From: Proteiniclasticum aestuarii
GTDB taxonomy: Bacteria; Bacillota; Clostridia; Clostridiales; Clostridiaceae
Assembly (NCBI RefSeq): GCF_017368455.1
Contig: NZ_JAFNJU010000005.1
Span: 124,001 to 188,000, forward strand
Direction of reading: 5' to 3'
Length of the DNA: 64,000 bases
In this document: one piece after another, positions 24,271 to 31,954 of the stretch
Numbering within the stretch: position 1 is the stretch's first letter
How the letters are laid out: every line of letters starts with the position of its first letter
Notes under the pieces: model-generated
Seen by the model: only the letters and a program-made list of their open reading frames with translations
What the model was told of the DNA's origin: nothing
Databases searched by the model: none
Program-made: the position numbers and the translations under genes

Positions 24271-24316
24271 AAAGAGATGAAGTGGAGCAGATTATGCGCT
24301 CAACTTCATCTCTTCT
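24271..24316. terminator. Bidirectional terminator after metG
   Basis: A 16-bp stem with one G-T pair (24273-24288 with 24298-24313). It separates metG from the converging DUF2812 gene. Confidence 0.7.
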
Positions 24317-24335
24317 TATATATAGGAATGGATAT

Positions 24336-24860
24336 TCATTCTCTGATTTCGCTTTTCAGCTTCTGATTATACTTTCGGAGCTGCGTCAGCATATAGACAT
24401 AGAGCCCGATGAGGATGACATAGACCCAGATCAGCCACTGGAATTTTTCATATCCAGCAATGAGAAGGATCACGAAAATGAAGAGAAGCATGTAGAACAG
24501 TGGGGTCAGAAGCTTCAGAAGGCGGTTGTTCCGCTCGATGAGGGAGCTGTTTTCAGTGAAAATTTCAGGCTTCTGCGTCGTGTAGGGCTTTCTCCATAGA
24601 TACCATCCGCCGCCTCCGCTCCATTTCATCTGCCATCCATCCTCCTCGAAAATGGACAGATAGTCTTCCTCGATTTCAGGCTGATAGTCCACAGAGTACC
24701 GGACGGTCTCTTCCTTGCCTCTGGTGAACCGGAAGCGGATTCCGAAGAAATCCACCTGAAAGAGTTTCCAGCCTGCGGCTTCCATCCTTTCGAGCATAGT
24801 CTCCATGTGAGTAGGATTCCATCCCCACCACCAGTACCAGACAGTTTTGATATGTTTCAT
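24336..24860 (-). CDS. DUF2812 membrane protein
   Basis: 174 residues. The N-terminal half (about 1-105) is a DUF2812 domain, rich in Trp (WYWWWGWNP, MLERMEAAGWKL, YEEDG-like IFEEDGWQMKW). The C-terminal half has two membrane helices (about 115-137 and 141-158) and a charged tail. DUF2812 genes in Firmicutes very often sit next to padR, as here, and the PadR protein probably controls this gene. The start overlaps the padR stop by 4 nt (translational coupling). Biochemical function unknown. Confidence 0.85.
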   Translation of the reverse strand: MKHIKTVWYWWWGWNPTHMETMLERMEAAGWKLFQVDFFGIRFRFTRGKEETVRYSVDYQPEIEEDYLSIFEEDGWQMKWSGGGGWYLWRKPYTTQKPEIFTENSSLIERNNRLLKLLTPLFYMLLFIFVILLIAGYEKFQWLIWVYVILIGLYVYMLTQLRKYNQKLKSEIRE

Positions 24861-25186
24861 CGTTGCACCTCCATTTCTCTGCGTCCGTTTTGGACCAGTT
24901 CCTGCAGTCTTTTCAGTTCCAGCTGAAGGACCGCTTTGCCTTTCTCGCTGAGGCTGTATATTTTCTTTCGATCCGTCTCAGCCTTCTGCAGAATCAGTTC
25001 CTCTTTTTCCAGTTTCGACAGCGTTCCGTAAATGGTCCCCGGACCGATCCGGATTCTTCCATCGGTGATTTCCTCCACATGCTGCATGATGGCGTATCCG
25101 TGTCTAGGCTCATGAAGACTGAGAAGAATGTAGTAAGCGCTTTCCGTCATGGGTAAAAACTGCTTCATTAATAAATCCGTATCCAT
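24857..25186 (-). CDS. PadR-family transcriptional regulator
   Basis: 109-residue winged-helix repressor: ESAYYILLSLHEPRHGYAIMQHVEEI, the loop IRIGPGTIYGTLSKLEKEELI, and the two-stranded wing TDRKKIYSLSEKGKAVL are all characteristic. A C-terminal dimer helix follows. Ribosome site AGGAGG precedes the ATG at 25186; an in-frame GTG at 25192 overlaps the site and is rejected. Palindromes in its promoter and over its ribosome site suggest autoregulation together with the downstream DUF2812 gene. Confidence 0.92.
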   Translation of the reverse strand: MDTDLLMKQFLPMTESAYYILLSLHEPRHGYAIMQHVEEITDGRIRIGPGTIYGTLSKLEKEELILQKAETDRKKIYSLSEKGKAVLQLELKRLQELVQNGRREMEVQR

Positions 25187-25198
25187 TGGCACCCTCCT

Positions 25199-25264
25199 AT
25201 ATCACAAGTTGTTATATCAAGGTTCGATACAGTAATTATATCATAACGTGATATATCGCGTCAA
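25199..25264 (-). promoter_or_regulatory. Promoter and two candidate operators of padR
   Basis: Minus-strand promoter: -35 TTGACG (25264-25259), 18-nt spacer, -10 TATAAT (25240-25235). A perfect repeat TATATCA-N5-TGATATA (25237-25255) fills the spacer. A second, near-perfect copy, ATATCAC-N5-GTTATAT (25199-25217), adjoins the ribosome site. Both have the same 5-nt centre and are likely PadR sites. Confidence 0.65.
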
Positions 25265-25650
25265 GATATAATCGCTGATGAAAATTGGAAAGATCATCTG
25301 GAACCATCTGTCGGTGTTTTCAGAGATCCGCTTAGTGTTTATTGAAGGTTCGATTCATGTTACACTGAAAGAGTAAGAGGTTCTGACCTGGAAAAACATA
25401 TGATTCGGATAGGGATTTACTATAAAAAATCACGTGGATTATGACAGAAATCTTACAAAAATCGCTGGATTTAGAAAGTTTAAAGCTGTAAAGACGTCTT
25501 CATAACTGCTGTAACCATTGGAAACAGAGGGTTTGATGCATGTATGTATAAACAATGAACGTTCGCGCTAATTGTTTACAATTCGTTCATGAATGTAAAG
25601 TTTTCACTTCATAAGTCCAGGAATCGATAAAACGGAAAGGTGGATGAAAA
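25265..25650. other. Intergenic region upstream of tatD
   Basis: About 385 bases without a supported gene. It holds a nested palindrome: TGAACG/CGTTCA arms (25556-25589) around AATTG-TTTA-CAATT, which could be an operator or a cruciform. I found no confident promoter or RNA family. Confidence 0.3.
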
Positions 25651-26418
25651 ATGGCACAGATTTTTGACTCTCATGCCCATTATGACGATGAACAGTTTGA
25701 TGAAGATCGGGATATGCTTCTTCAGGATTTGAAGAATAATGGAGTGGGAGCAATTCTTAATATGTCTTCGGACTATACGTCCGTGAAAAGGACCGTGGAG
25801 CTGACGGAAAAATACGATTTTATCTATGGAGCAGTGGGAATTCATCCGGAACATGCAGAGGAGTACAACGAAGAGGTGAGAAAAGAACTCACCGAAATCC
25901 TGAAAGGGGAAAAATTCAGGGCAGTAGGAGAAGTGGGCCTGGATTACTACTGGGATTCCAATCCACCCAGGGAGGTGCAGATCCGTGTGCTCAGAGATCA
26001 GTATGAACTTGCGAAAAGTCTTGAACTTCCTATCATTTTACACGATCGGGAATCTCATGAGGATATTCTCGCCATCGCAAAAGAATATAAAGATGTAGTA
26101 TCGGTATTTCATTCCTATTCAGGAAGTGTGGAAATGGCCAGAGAGATCATCAAGATCGGAGGGTACATCGGCGTATCCGGCGTGCTGACTTTCAAAAACG
26201 CCAGAAAGCTTCCGGAGGTGGTGAAGGAAATCCCCATGGAGAGGATGCTCATCGAAACAGATGCACCCTATATGGCACCTGTACCTTACCGAGGCAAGAG
26301 AAACCGGTCCGATTACCTGTATGGGGTGGCGGAGAAGATTGCGGAAATCAGAGGACTCACAAGAGAGGAAGTTCTTGAAATCACGGCCGAGAATATGAAA
26401 CGATTACTTTCCTTGTAA
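25651..26418 (+). CDS. tatD: TatD-family metal-dependent DNase/hydrolase
   Basis: 255-residue TIM-barrel amidohydrolase-fold nuclease. Metal ligands are visible in DSHAHYDDE (near the N-terminus), GEVGLDYYW, LPIILHDRESHED, VFHSYSG and ETDAPYMAP. Family members have 3'-5' exonuclease or D-aminoacyl-type hydrolase activities; the exact substrate is not settled. Length is normal. Ribosome site AAAGGTGG precedes the ATG. It corresponds to yabD of B. subtilis in position and sequence. Confidence 0.93.
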   Translation: MAQIFDSHAHYDDEQFDEDRDMLLQDLKNNGVGAILNMSSDYTSVKRTVELTEKYDFIYGAVGIHPEHAEEYNEEVRKELTEILKGEKFRAVGEVGLDYYWDSNPPREVQIRVLRDQYELAKSLELPIILHDRESHEDILAIAKEYKDVVSVFHSYSGSVEMAREIIKIGGYIGVSGVLTFKNARKLPEVVKEIPMERMLIETDAPYMAPVPYRGKRNRSDYLYGVAEKIAEIRGLTREEVLEITAENMKRLLSL

Positions 26419-26476
26419 AACAAGGATGGAGATTGTGAAGTTGCGCGTTAACAAATTATTCATATTTAAGAGTTTA

Positions 26477-26519
26477 AACGGCGATACCCATTGAAATACA
26501 AAGGTTATCGCTGTTTTTT
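26477..26519 (+). terminator. Terminator of tatD, overlapping the next promoter
   Basis: AACGGCGATACC pairs with GGTTATCGCTGTT, followed by TTTTTT. The T run ends inside the -35 box of the next promoter. Confidence 0.75.
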
Positions 26520-26546
26520 GACACTTATATTACCCCTAGCTATAAT
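26518..26546 (+). promoter_or_regulatory. Consensus sigma-A promoter of the yabE-like gene
   Basis: -35 TTGACA (26518-26523), 17-nt spacer, -10 TATAAT (26541-26546): a perfect consensus promoter directly joined to the tatD terminator. Confidence 0.9.
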
Positions 26547-26572
26547 ATGTCCGTAGCTCAAAGGAGGGTAAT

Positions 26573-27763
26573 ATGAAAAGATTTTTTTCAAAGAGTGTTT
26601 TCATTTCATTATTCGCAGCGGTGGTTATACTCGCTGTATCCATAACTGTGAATAGCATGAAGAAACACGTTACTATTGTTATCGATGGAAAAGAGCAAGT
26701 AGTATCAACATTTAAAAATACCGTGGATGAAGTTTTAGAAGAAAACGGCATCACCATAGAAAAGAAAGATAGAGTCAGCAGAAATACATCTGATGTGTTA
26801 GCAAAGACGGACAAGATTGAGATCGATCGGGCAGTTCCAGTGGAACTCATTGCCGATGGAGCAGTGCAGTCTTATCTGACTCCGGAAAAAACTGTAAGAG
26901 CTTTCTTGAAAGCTGAGGATGTGACGCTCTATGAAAAGGACAAAGTGTCCGTGGACCTTGATGCACAGATCGTCAGCGGCATGAGCATGAGGATCGACAG
27001 AGCAGTTGCAGTGGAGCTCACTGCAGATGGGGAGACCCAGACGTATCTGACACCGGAGAAAACGGTAAGAGAATTTCTGGAAGCGGAAAAGATTCCCTTC
27101 AACGAAAAGGATAAGTTCTCCGTGGCACTGGAAGAGCGTGTCATTGCAGGACTTCAGATGTCCATCGTCAGAGTGACATCTGAAGTCGTTGAAGAAATCC
27201 AGAGCATCGCTTTCGGTGTTCAGGAAAAGAAAGACAGCACCATGTACAAAGGCAAGACGGTAGTGAAGCAGGAAGGTGTCAAGGGCGAAAAGAAGATCAC
27301 TAAGGAAATCACCTATGAAGACGGCGTGGAAGTCGCATCTGTAGAGCTTTCCGAAGAAGTGATCAAGGAGCCTGTGGACAAGATCGTGGCTGTAGGAACC
27401 AAAGTGGTTCAGACAGTGAAGAAACCATCCACATCATCCATCGTCGCATCCAGAGGTGGAGCGATTCCGAGCAGTCTGAGTTATTCCAAGGCATTCACTG
27501 TGGAAGCCACAGCTTATGCACTGGATGGCATCACTGCAACAGGAACCGTACCGAGAAGAGTGGAAGGCGGATGGTCTACCATCGCGGTGGATCCAAGAGT
27601 CATCCCTTATGGTACGAAGGTCTACGTGGAAAACTACGGTTATGCCATAGCAGAAGATACCGGTGGAGCCATCAAGGGCAACAGAGTGGATCTTTATATG
27701 AACTCCGTCAGTGCAGCACTGAACTGGGGAAGAAGAAACGTGACCATCTATATCCTGAACTAG
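26573..27763 (+). CDS. yabE: YabE-like cell-wall protein with ubiquitin-like, G5 and 3D domains
   Basis: 396 residues. An N-terminal membrane anchor (residues 7-27) leads to three DUF348 ubiquitin-like repeats (about 32-210; the sequence SYLTPEKTVR and its copy TYLTPEKTVR show the repetition), a G5 domain (about 211-290) and a C-terminal 3D barrel domain with the acid residues in VDPRVIPYG, AEDTGG and NRVDLYM. The plan matches YabE and is related to resuscitation-promoting factors, so it probably trims peptidoglycan outside the membrane. It holds the same position as yabE between tatD and rnmV, with its own consensus promoter. Ribosome site AAAGGAGGG. Confidence 0.93.
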   Translation: MKRFFSKSVFISLFAAVVILAVSITVNSMKKHVTIVIDGKEQVVSTFKNTVDEVLEENGITIEKKDRVSRNTSDVLAKTDKIEIDRAVPVELIADGAVQSYLTPEKTVRAFLKAEDVTLYEKDKVSVDLDAQIVSGMSMRIDRAVAVELTADGETQTYLTPEKTVREFLEAEKIPFNEKDKFSVALEERVIAGLQMSIVRVTSEVVEEIQSIAFGVQEKKDSTMYKGKTVVKQEGVKGEKKITKEITYEDGVEVASVELSEEVIKEPVDKIVAVGTKVVQTVKKPSTSSIVASRGGAIPSSLSYSKAFTVEATAYALDGITATGTVPRRVEGGWSTIAVDPRVIPYGTKVYVENYGYAIAEDTGGAIKGNRVDLYMNSVSAALNWGRRNVTIYILN

Positions 27764-27792
27764 GATAGAGATGCGTTGATTCAGAAAGAAAT

Positions 27793-27835
27793 CAGGGAAT
27801 AGTCAAGTGGAAAAACTTGTCTGTTCCTTTTTTTC
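27793..27835 (+). terminator. Terminator of the yabE-like gene
   Basis: GGGAATAGTCAAGT pairs imperfectly with ACTTGTCTGTTCC, followed by TTTTTTT. Confidence 0.75.
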
Positions 27836-27861
27836 ATGTATAATGGTTTTTCTGTTATAAT
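27817..27861 (+). promoter_or_regulatory. Tandem promoters of rnmV-rsmA
   Basis: P1: TTGTCT (27817-27822) within the terminator's 3' arm, 16-nt spacer, TATAAT (27839-27844). P2: extended -10 TGTTATAAT (27853-27861). Confidence 0.6.
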
Positions 27862-27892
27862 AAGGGGTAGAAATTTTGAAGGTGATAATATT

Positions 27893-28444
27893 ATGATAAA
27901 AGAAGTGATTGTGGTGGAGGGCAAAGACGATATCTCCGCTGTGAAGAAAGCGGTGGATGCGGAGGTCCTTGCAGTCCACGGATACGGAATCAATGAGGAT
28001 TCCATGAACAAGATCAGAGAAGCTGCAAAAAGAACCGGTGTCATCATTCTGACCGACCCGGACCATGCAGGGGAAAGAATCAGAAGAATGATCGCGAAGA
28101 GAGTGCCCGATGCCAAACATGCCTACATCATGAGAGACGAAGGTACGAAGAACGGTAATGTGGGTGTGGAGAATGCCGATGCCGCCGCCATCATCCGGGC
28201 GCTGGAAAATGCGAAGGCGGTGGTGGAAGACAAGGCAGTGCTGTTCAGCACCAGAGACATGGTCTTCTTCAAACTGTCCGGTGCGAAGGATTCGAAGAAG
28301 AGAAGGCAGATTCTGGGGAAGGCTTTAGGCATCGGGTACGGCAATACGTCCTCCTTCCTGTCCAGACTGAATGCCTACAAGGTTTCCAAGGAAGAATTCG
28401 AAAAAGCCATCGTAAGTAATTTTGAGGAGTATAGGTATGAGTAA
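27893..28444 (+). CDS. rnmV: Ribonuclease M5
   Basis: 183-residue Toprim-domain nuclease that trims 5S rRNA precursors. The Toprim motifs are [13 protein letters not shown] (catalytic Glu) near the N-terminus and [13 protein letters not shown] (DxD-type). The C-terminal half is the RNA-binding DUF4093 region. Start is ATG 27893 after GAAGGTGA; the frame is open upstream but without a site. It overlaps rsmA by 8 nt. Position between yabE and rsmA is the conserved one. Confidence 0.95.
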   Translation: MIKEVIVVEGKDDISAVKKAVDAEVLAVHGYGINEDSMNKIREAAKRTGVIILTDPDHAGERIRRMIAKRVPDAKHAYIMRDEGTKNGNVGVENADAAAIIRALENAKAVVEDKAVLFSTRDMVFFKLSGAKDSKKRRQILGKALGIGYGNTSSFLSRLNAYKVSKEEFEKAIVSNFEEYRYE

Positions 28445-29282
28445 TACAACAAAACAGATTGTGGAAAAATACGGGTTCCGTTTCACCAAGAGTCTGGGAC
28501 AGAATTTCCTGGTGGACATGAACATTGTGAAGGATATCATCAGAGGGGCGGAAATCACAAAGGAAGACCATGTCATTGAAATCGGACCTGGGGTGGGCAC
28601 CCTTACAAGGGGTCTTCTGGAAGCGGCTGGTAAAGTGACGGCCATAGAGCTGGATGAAAAGCTCATTCCGATTCTGAAAGAAGAGCTGAAGGGCTATGAG
28701 CATTTCACGCTGCTGCATGAGGATGCCACCAAGGTGGATCTAGGGGAGATTGCCGATGGAGCATCCATAAAGCTTGTGGCGAATCTGCCCTACTATGTGA
28801 CCACACCCATCATCACGAAGATCCTCAACGACAAGACGGACTTCCAGTCCCTTACCATCATGATCCAGAAGGAAGTGGCGGAGCGTATGAACGCAGGCCC
28901 AGGCACCAAGGACTATGGCGCACTGTCGGTGCTGGTTCAGTACTACTGCGACTCGAAGATCATAAGGACGGTTCCTCCGGAGTCTTTCATACCAAGACCC
29001 AAGGTGGATTCCACCGTCATCAGACTGACGAAGCTCTCTGAGCCCAGGGCGAAGGTCACCGATGAAGCCCTCTTTTTCAAACTCGTCCGCCAGGTCTTCA
29101 ATATGAGAAGAAAGACCCTCTCCAACAATCTAAAGGCCATGGGCTACTCCAGGGAATTCATCGAAGAGGCTCTGGAGAAAGCGGGCATCGATCTTAAAGC
29201 AAGAGGAGAGACCCTGACCGTTGAAAGGTTTGCACATCTTGCCAATACCATCAAGGAGATGAATAGTGGTGAAGCCAAGTAA
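28437..29282 (+). CDS. rsmA: 16S rRNA dimethyladenosine transferase RsmA (KsgA)
   Basis: 281-residue SAM-dependent enzyme that dimethylates two adjacent adenosines at the 3' end of 16S rRNA during small-subunit assembly. Motifs: [12 protein letters not shown]-binding [12 protein letters not shown], and catalytic NLPYYVTTP, with the C-terminal helical domain ([12 protein letters not shown]). Ribosome site GAGGAG lies inside the end of rnmV, so the two are coupled; ATG 28437 is chosen over an in-frame ATG at 28422. The downstream lipoprotein overlaps its end by 17 nt. Confidence 0.96.
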   Translation: MSNTTKQIVEKYGFRFTKSLGQNFLVDMNIVKDIIRGAEITKEDHVIEIGPGVGTLTRGLLEAAGKVTAIELDEKLIPILKEELKGYEHFTLLHEDATKVDLGEIADGASIKLVANLPYYVTTPIITKILNDKTDFQSLTIMIQKEVAERMNAGPGTKDYGALSVLVQYYCDSKIIRTVPPESFIPRPKVDSTVIRLTKLSEPRAKVTDEALFFKLVRQVFNMRRKTLSNNLKAMGYSREFIEEALEKAGIDLKARGETLTVERFAHLANTIKEMNSGEAK

Positions 29283-30090
29283 GAGAAATATACTGATTCT
29301 TCTTGTTCTTGCAGTGCTGATTCTCGGCGGCTGTACAAGACTGGAGTCTCTGAAGGTGAAATACGGGTTCAAGAATACGGACTTTGAATACCTGAAATCC
29401 CAGGAGATCAGTAAGATCATCATTCAGAGTACAAGGGATAAGGGGTTCAGATTCATCGTCACGGACAAGAGCACCATAAGCGGACTTTATGAGAGTCTTT
29501 CCACTGCGAAGAAAGTGGAAGAGATCATTTCTCATGAACCGGATTATGTGTTCGAGATCCACGATATGGACGGAGAGGTACGCTACTACAACTATGTGGC
29601 GGGTGTTTCGGACCAGGAGCAGGCCAACTTCTATAATGAGGAAGGCAGTTATGCCGTCACGGACCGGATCGACAACAATCTCATTCAGAATCTCTACAGC
29701 ATCCGTAAACCCAAGTTCTTCCAGGAGATCTATTACGGCTCCTTTATAGACCTTATCAAAAGGGTGAAAGAGGAGTATAATGGGAAGAGTATTGGCATAA
29801 AATTCTATGATGATGTGGAGACTTTGAAGTATCAGCTCTCAAGAGACATCGAGACGTTCAGGGAAGAAGCCCTGAAAGAAGGTGCTGTGGTCCTATCCCA
29901 TGGGGAGACGGCAGACGTGGTGCTGGAGGTGAATACCCAAGGGTATACGACCATCGTGTATAAAGCGGTGGTGAACCTCAAGGTGACTGCGGAGCATGAG
30001 GCAAAGAAGTACTATATCCTGGGAAATTATGTCAATGATCTGGAAGGCTGGGAAACCATCATTTCAGATGCAGAGCCCGAAGAATTCTAG
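29266..30090 (+). CDS. Predicted lipoprotein of unknown function
   Basis: 274 residues. The signal peptide (to about residue 22) ends in lipobox LILGGC. The mature protein has a beta-rich domain (about 40-135, [41 protein letters not shown]) that resembles small extracytoplasmic domains of other Firmicute lipoproteins, and a second part from about 155 that I do not recognise. It starts at GTG 29266 after AAGGAG, inside rsmA, and precedes mrp by 12 bases, so it belongs to the rnmV-rsmA-mrp operon. Confidence 0.75.
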   Translation: MVKPSKRNILILLVLAVLILGGCTRLESLKVKYGFKNTDFEYLKSQEISKIIIQSTRDKGFRFIVTDKSTISGLYESLSTAKKVEEIISHEPDYVFEIHDMDGEVRYYNYVAGVSDQEQANFYNEEGSYAVTDRIDNNLIQNLYSIRKPKFFQEIYYGSFIDLIKRVKEEYNGKSIGIKFYDDVETLKYQLSRDIETFREEALKEGAVVLSHGETADVVLEVNTQGYTTIVYKAVVNLKVTAEHEAKKYYILGNYVNDLEGWETIISDAEPEEF

Positions 30091-30102
30091 GAGGTATACC
30101 AT

Positions 30103-30993
30103 ATGGTGAAGTGTGCGACATGCGCAGTGAAGAATAAATGTCTCAAAGATATGAAGTGCGATCTGATCAAGCCCAAATATGGCAAGATCAAGCACGTTGT
30201 CGGTGTCATAAGCGGTAAAGGTGGCGTAGGAAAATCCACGGTGACAGGTGTGCTGGCCGTGCAGCTGAGAAAACTGGGTTACAAAGTGGGGGTTCTGGAT
30301 GGTGACATCACCGGACCCTCCATGCCCAGATTCTTTGGCCTGGAAAAGGAAAAGACGGGATATGCCCCCACCGAGGTGGAGGATGTGTATAAGTTCGTTC
30401 CTGTGGAGACGGGACTTGGCATCAAATCCATTTCCATGAACTTCATGATCGATGAAGAAGAACCGCTTCTCTGGAAGGGGCCGGTCCTTGGAAATGTGCT
30501 GATGCAGCTGTTTACGGATACGGACTGGGGTGAGCTGGATTATCTGCTCATCGATATGCCACCTGGTACGGGAGATGTGGCCATGACCATCATGGAACAG
30601 TTCCCGGTGGATTACCTGGTGGTGGTTTCCACTCCTCAGAGCATGGTCTCCATGATTGTCCAGAAGGTGGTCAATATGGCGGAGAAGCTGGAGATTCCAG
30701 TGAAGGGCGTCATCCAGAACATGTCCTACATCCAGTGCGGCAAGTGCGGAGAGCGTATGAACGTGTTCTCGAACAATTCCGCGGAGAGTCAGGCGGAGAA
30801 GATGGGGCTGCCCCTCATCGCGGAGCTCCCCATCAATCCGGAGTTCGCAGAACATATGGAGGCGGGGCAGGCAGAGAGATTTGCAGCGACCAACCCGGAA
30901 TATGATGTGATCCTGGAAGCCTTCAAGGATGATGAGAAAGACATCTATGCAAGAAACAAAGCGGTGAAGAGAAAGGTGATCCCTTTCCTGTAG
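30103..30993 (+). CDS. mrp: Mrp/NBP35-family P-loop ATPase, iron-sulfur carrier
   Basis: 296 residues. P-loop GKGGVGKST (deviant Walker A of the MinD/Mrp group), switch DGDITGPSMPR and DMPPGTGD are diagnostic. The C-terminal CxxC (QCGKCG) binds a bridging iron-sulfur cluster in this family. It also has four Cys at residues 4, 7, 13 and 19, giving CxxCx5Cx5C, like the N-terminal ferredoxin-type cluster of NBP35 proteins. It should help assemble or carry Fe-S clusters in the cytoplasm. Strong ribosome site TAGGAGG; last gene of its operon. Confidence 0.92.
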   Translation: MVKCATCAVKNKCLKDMKCDLIKPKYGKIKHVVGVISGKGGVGKSTVTGVLAVQLRKLGYKVGVLDGDITGPSMPRFFGLEKEKTGYAPTEVEDVYKFVPVETGLGIKSISMNFMIDEEEPLLWKGPVLGNVLMQLFTDTDWGELDYLLIDMPPGTGDVAMTIMEQFPVDYLVVVSTPQSMVSMIVQKVVNMAEKLEIPVKGVIQNMSYIQCGKCGERMNVFSNNSAESQAEKMGLPLIAELPINPEFAEHMEAGQAERFAATNPEYDVILEAFKDDEKDIYARNKAVKRKVIPFL

Positions 30994-31012
30994 GAACCGG
31001 AAAAAGCATATG

Positions 31013-31048
31013 AAAAAACCGTCAGGGGATGAACCCTGGCGGTTTTTT
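31013..31048. terminator. Bidirectional terminator between mrp and thiT
   Basis: AACCGTCAGGG pairs with CCCTGGCGGTT around 6 nt, with A and T runs on either side, so it works both ways. Confidence 0.88.
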
Positions 31049-31063
31049 AGGTATATGGATAAG

Positions 31064-31747
31064 TTACTGATGATCCGTTGTGCTCTTCATGGACAGTCTG
31101 GGCTGTGTATTTTTCAGAACCTTCATGAATCGCTCCCATGGAATCACCGCAAGGATCACAAGCAGTATGAGCAGCTCCACGGCCACGAAGGAGCCGTTGT
31201 ATCCTGTGGAGTAGATCCAGAGTCCCAGTCCTTCCTGCTGACCCACAGGGGCATAGGAGGAAAAGAAGATGACGCCGGAGAGGATATGCATGAATAGCCG
31301 CAGTGCCTGACCGATGATGCTACCGAGATAGCGGTTTCTGAAATAGCCCGATGCACCCACCAGCATGAAGGGCAGCGGATAATCCAGCAGCGTCTGCAGG
31401 GGATGGATGATATAGGGTCCCAGGAACAGATTGACCACGCCGAACAGAAATCCGGTGAGCATGCCCACCTCGGGTCCATAGGCATAGGCCATGATGATGA
31501 TGGGGAGAGTGGATGCCAGGGTCACGCTTCCGCCCTGGGGCATTCTGAACATGGGAAATGCATTCAGCACCGCGCAGATGGCCACGGAAATGCTGATCTG
31601 TGCCATGAGGAGCGGGGTCAGCTTCACTTTCTTCACCACCAGGATGAAGATGATCATCAAGAGGACGATCACCAGGGCGGCAAGTGATGCGGGTTCAGCG
31701 ATCAGTGTGTTTAGTGCCTCCTTGGCACTGCTTAGGAACAGGGTCAT
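31064..31747 (-). CDS. thiT: Thiamine ECF transporter S-component
   Basis: 227-residue membrane protein of the ThiT (YuaJ) family that binds thiamine for the shared ECF module. Signature segments are FRMPQGGSVTLASTLPII, YGPEVGMLTGFLFGVV and GPYIIHPLQTLLDYPL. An N-terminal extra helix (LAALVIVLLMIIFILVV) makes it a little longer than typical ThiT (about 190), which is somewhat odd. A TPP riboswitch with terminator in the leader confirms the vitamin. Ribosome site AAAGGAGG precedes the ATG at 31747. Confidence 0.93.
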   Translation of the reverse strand: MTLFLSSAKEALNTLIAEPASLAALVIVLLMIIFILVVKKVKLTPLLMAQISISVAICAVLNAFPMFRMPQGGSVTLASTLPIIIMAYAYGPEVGMLTGFLFGVVNLFLGPYIIHPLQTLLDYPLPFMLVGASGYFRNRYLGSIIGQALRLFMHILSGVIFFSSYAPVGQQEGLGLWIYSTGYNGSFVAVELLILLVILAVIPWERFMKVLKNTQPRLSMKSTTDHQ

Positions 31748-31784
31748 TTTTTATACCTCCTTTTGTTAAAAGGCCAGGATAAAA

Positions 31785-31818
31785 TAAAAAAACTGTCTTA
31801 CTTATAGGTAAGACAGTA
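31785..31818 (-). terminator. Riboswitch-controlled terminator of thiT
   Basis: Minus strand: ACTGTCTTAC/GTAAGACAGT hairpin followed by TTTTTTTATTTT, directly after the TPP aptamer. Confidence 0.88.
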
Positions 31819-31833
31819 AAAACTTTCGTTTAT

Positions 31834-31912
31834 CCGCTTCCCTACGCTGGTACTAACCAGATCAGGTAACAGGGTTGACAATGTGTCTCTCAGCTTTTTA
31901 AGCACCCCTAGC
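31834..31912 (-). ncRNA. TPP riboswitch
   Basis: Minus-strand reading has all THI-box blocks: AGGGGTGCT, CTGAGA, ACCCT, CCTGATCTGG, TACCAGCGTAGGGAA. With bound thiamine pyrophosphate it should favour the terminator that follows. Confidence 0.95.
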
Positions 31913-31921
31913 CATAAATAG

Positions 31922-31950
31922 ATTGTAGTATACGATAGTGACTTCGTCAA
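31922..31950 (-). promoter_or_regulatory. Sigma-A promoter of the thiT leader
   Basis: Minus strand: -35 TTGACG (31950-31945), 17-nt spacer, -10 TACAAT (31927-31922). Confidence 0.8.
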
Positions 31951-31954
31951 GGCT

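Noticed and set aside
25279-25377. Possible 32-codon gene (MKIGKIIWNHLSVF...) upstream of tatD
   Set aside because: No ribosome site; the start codon lies only a few bases after a TATAAT. Probably chance.
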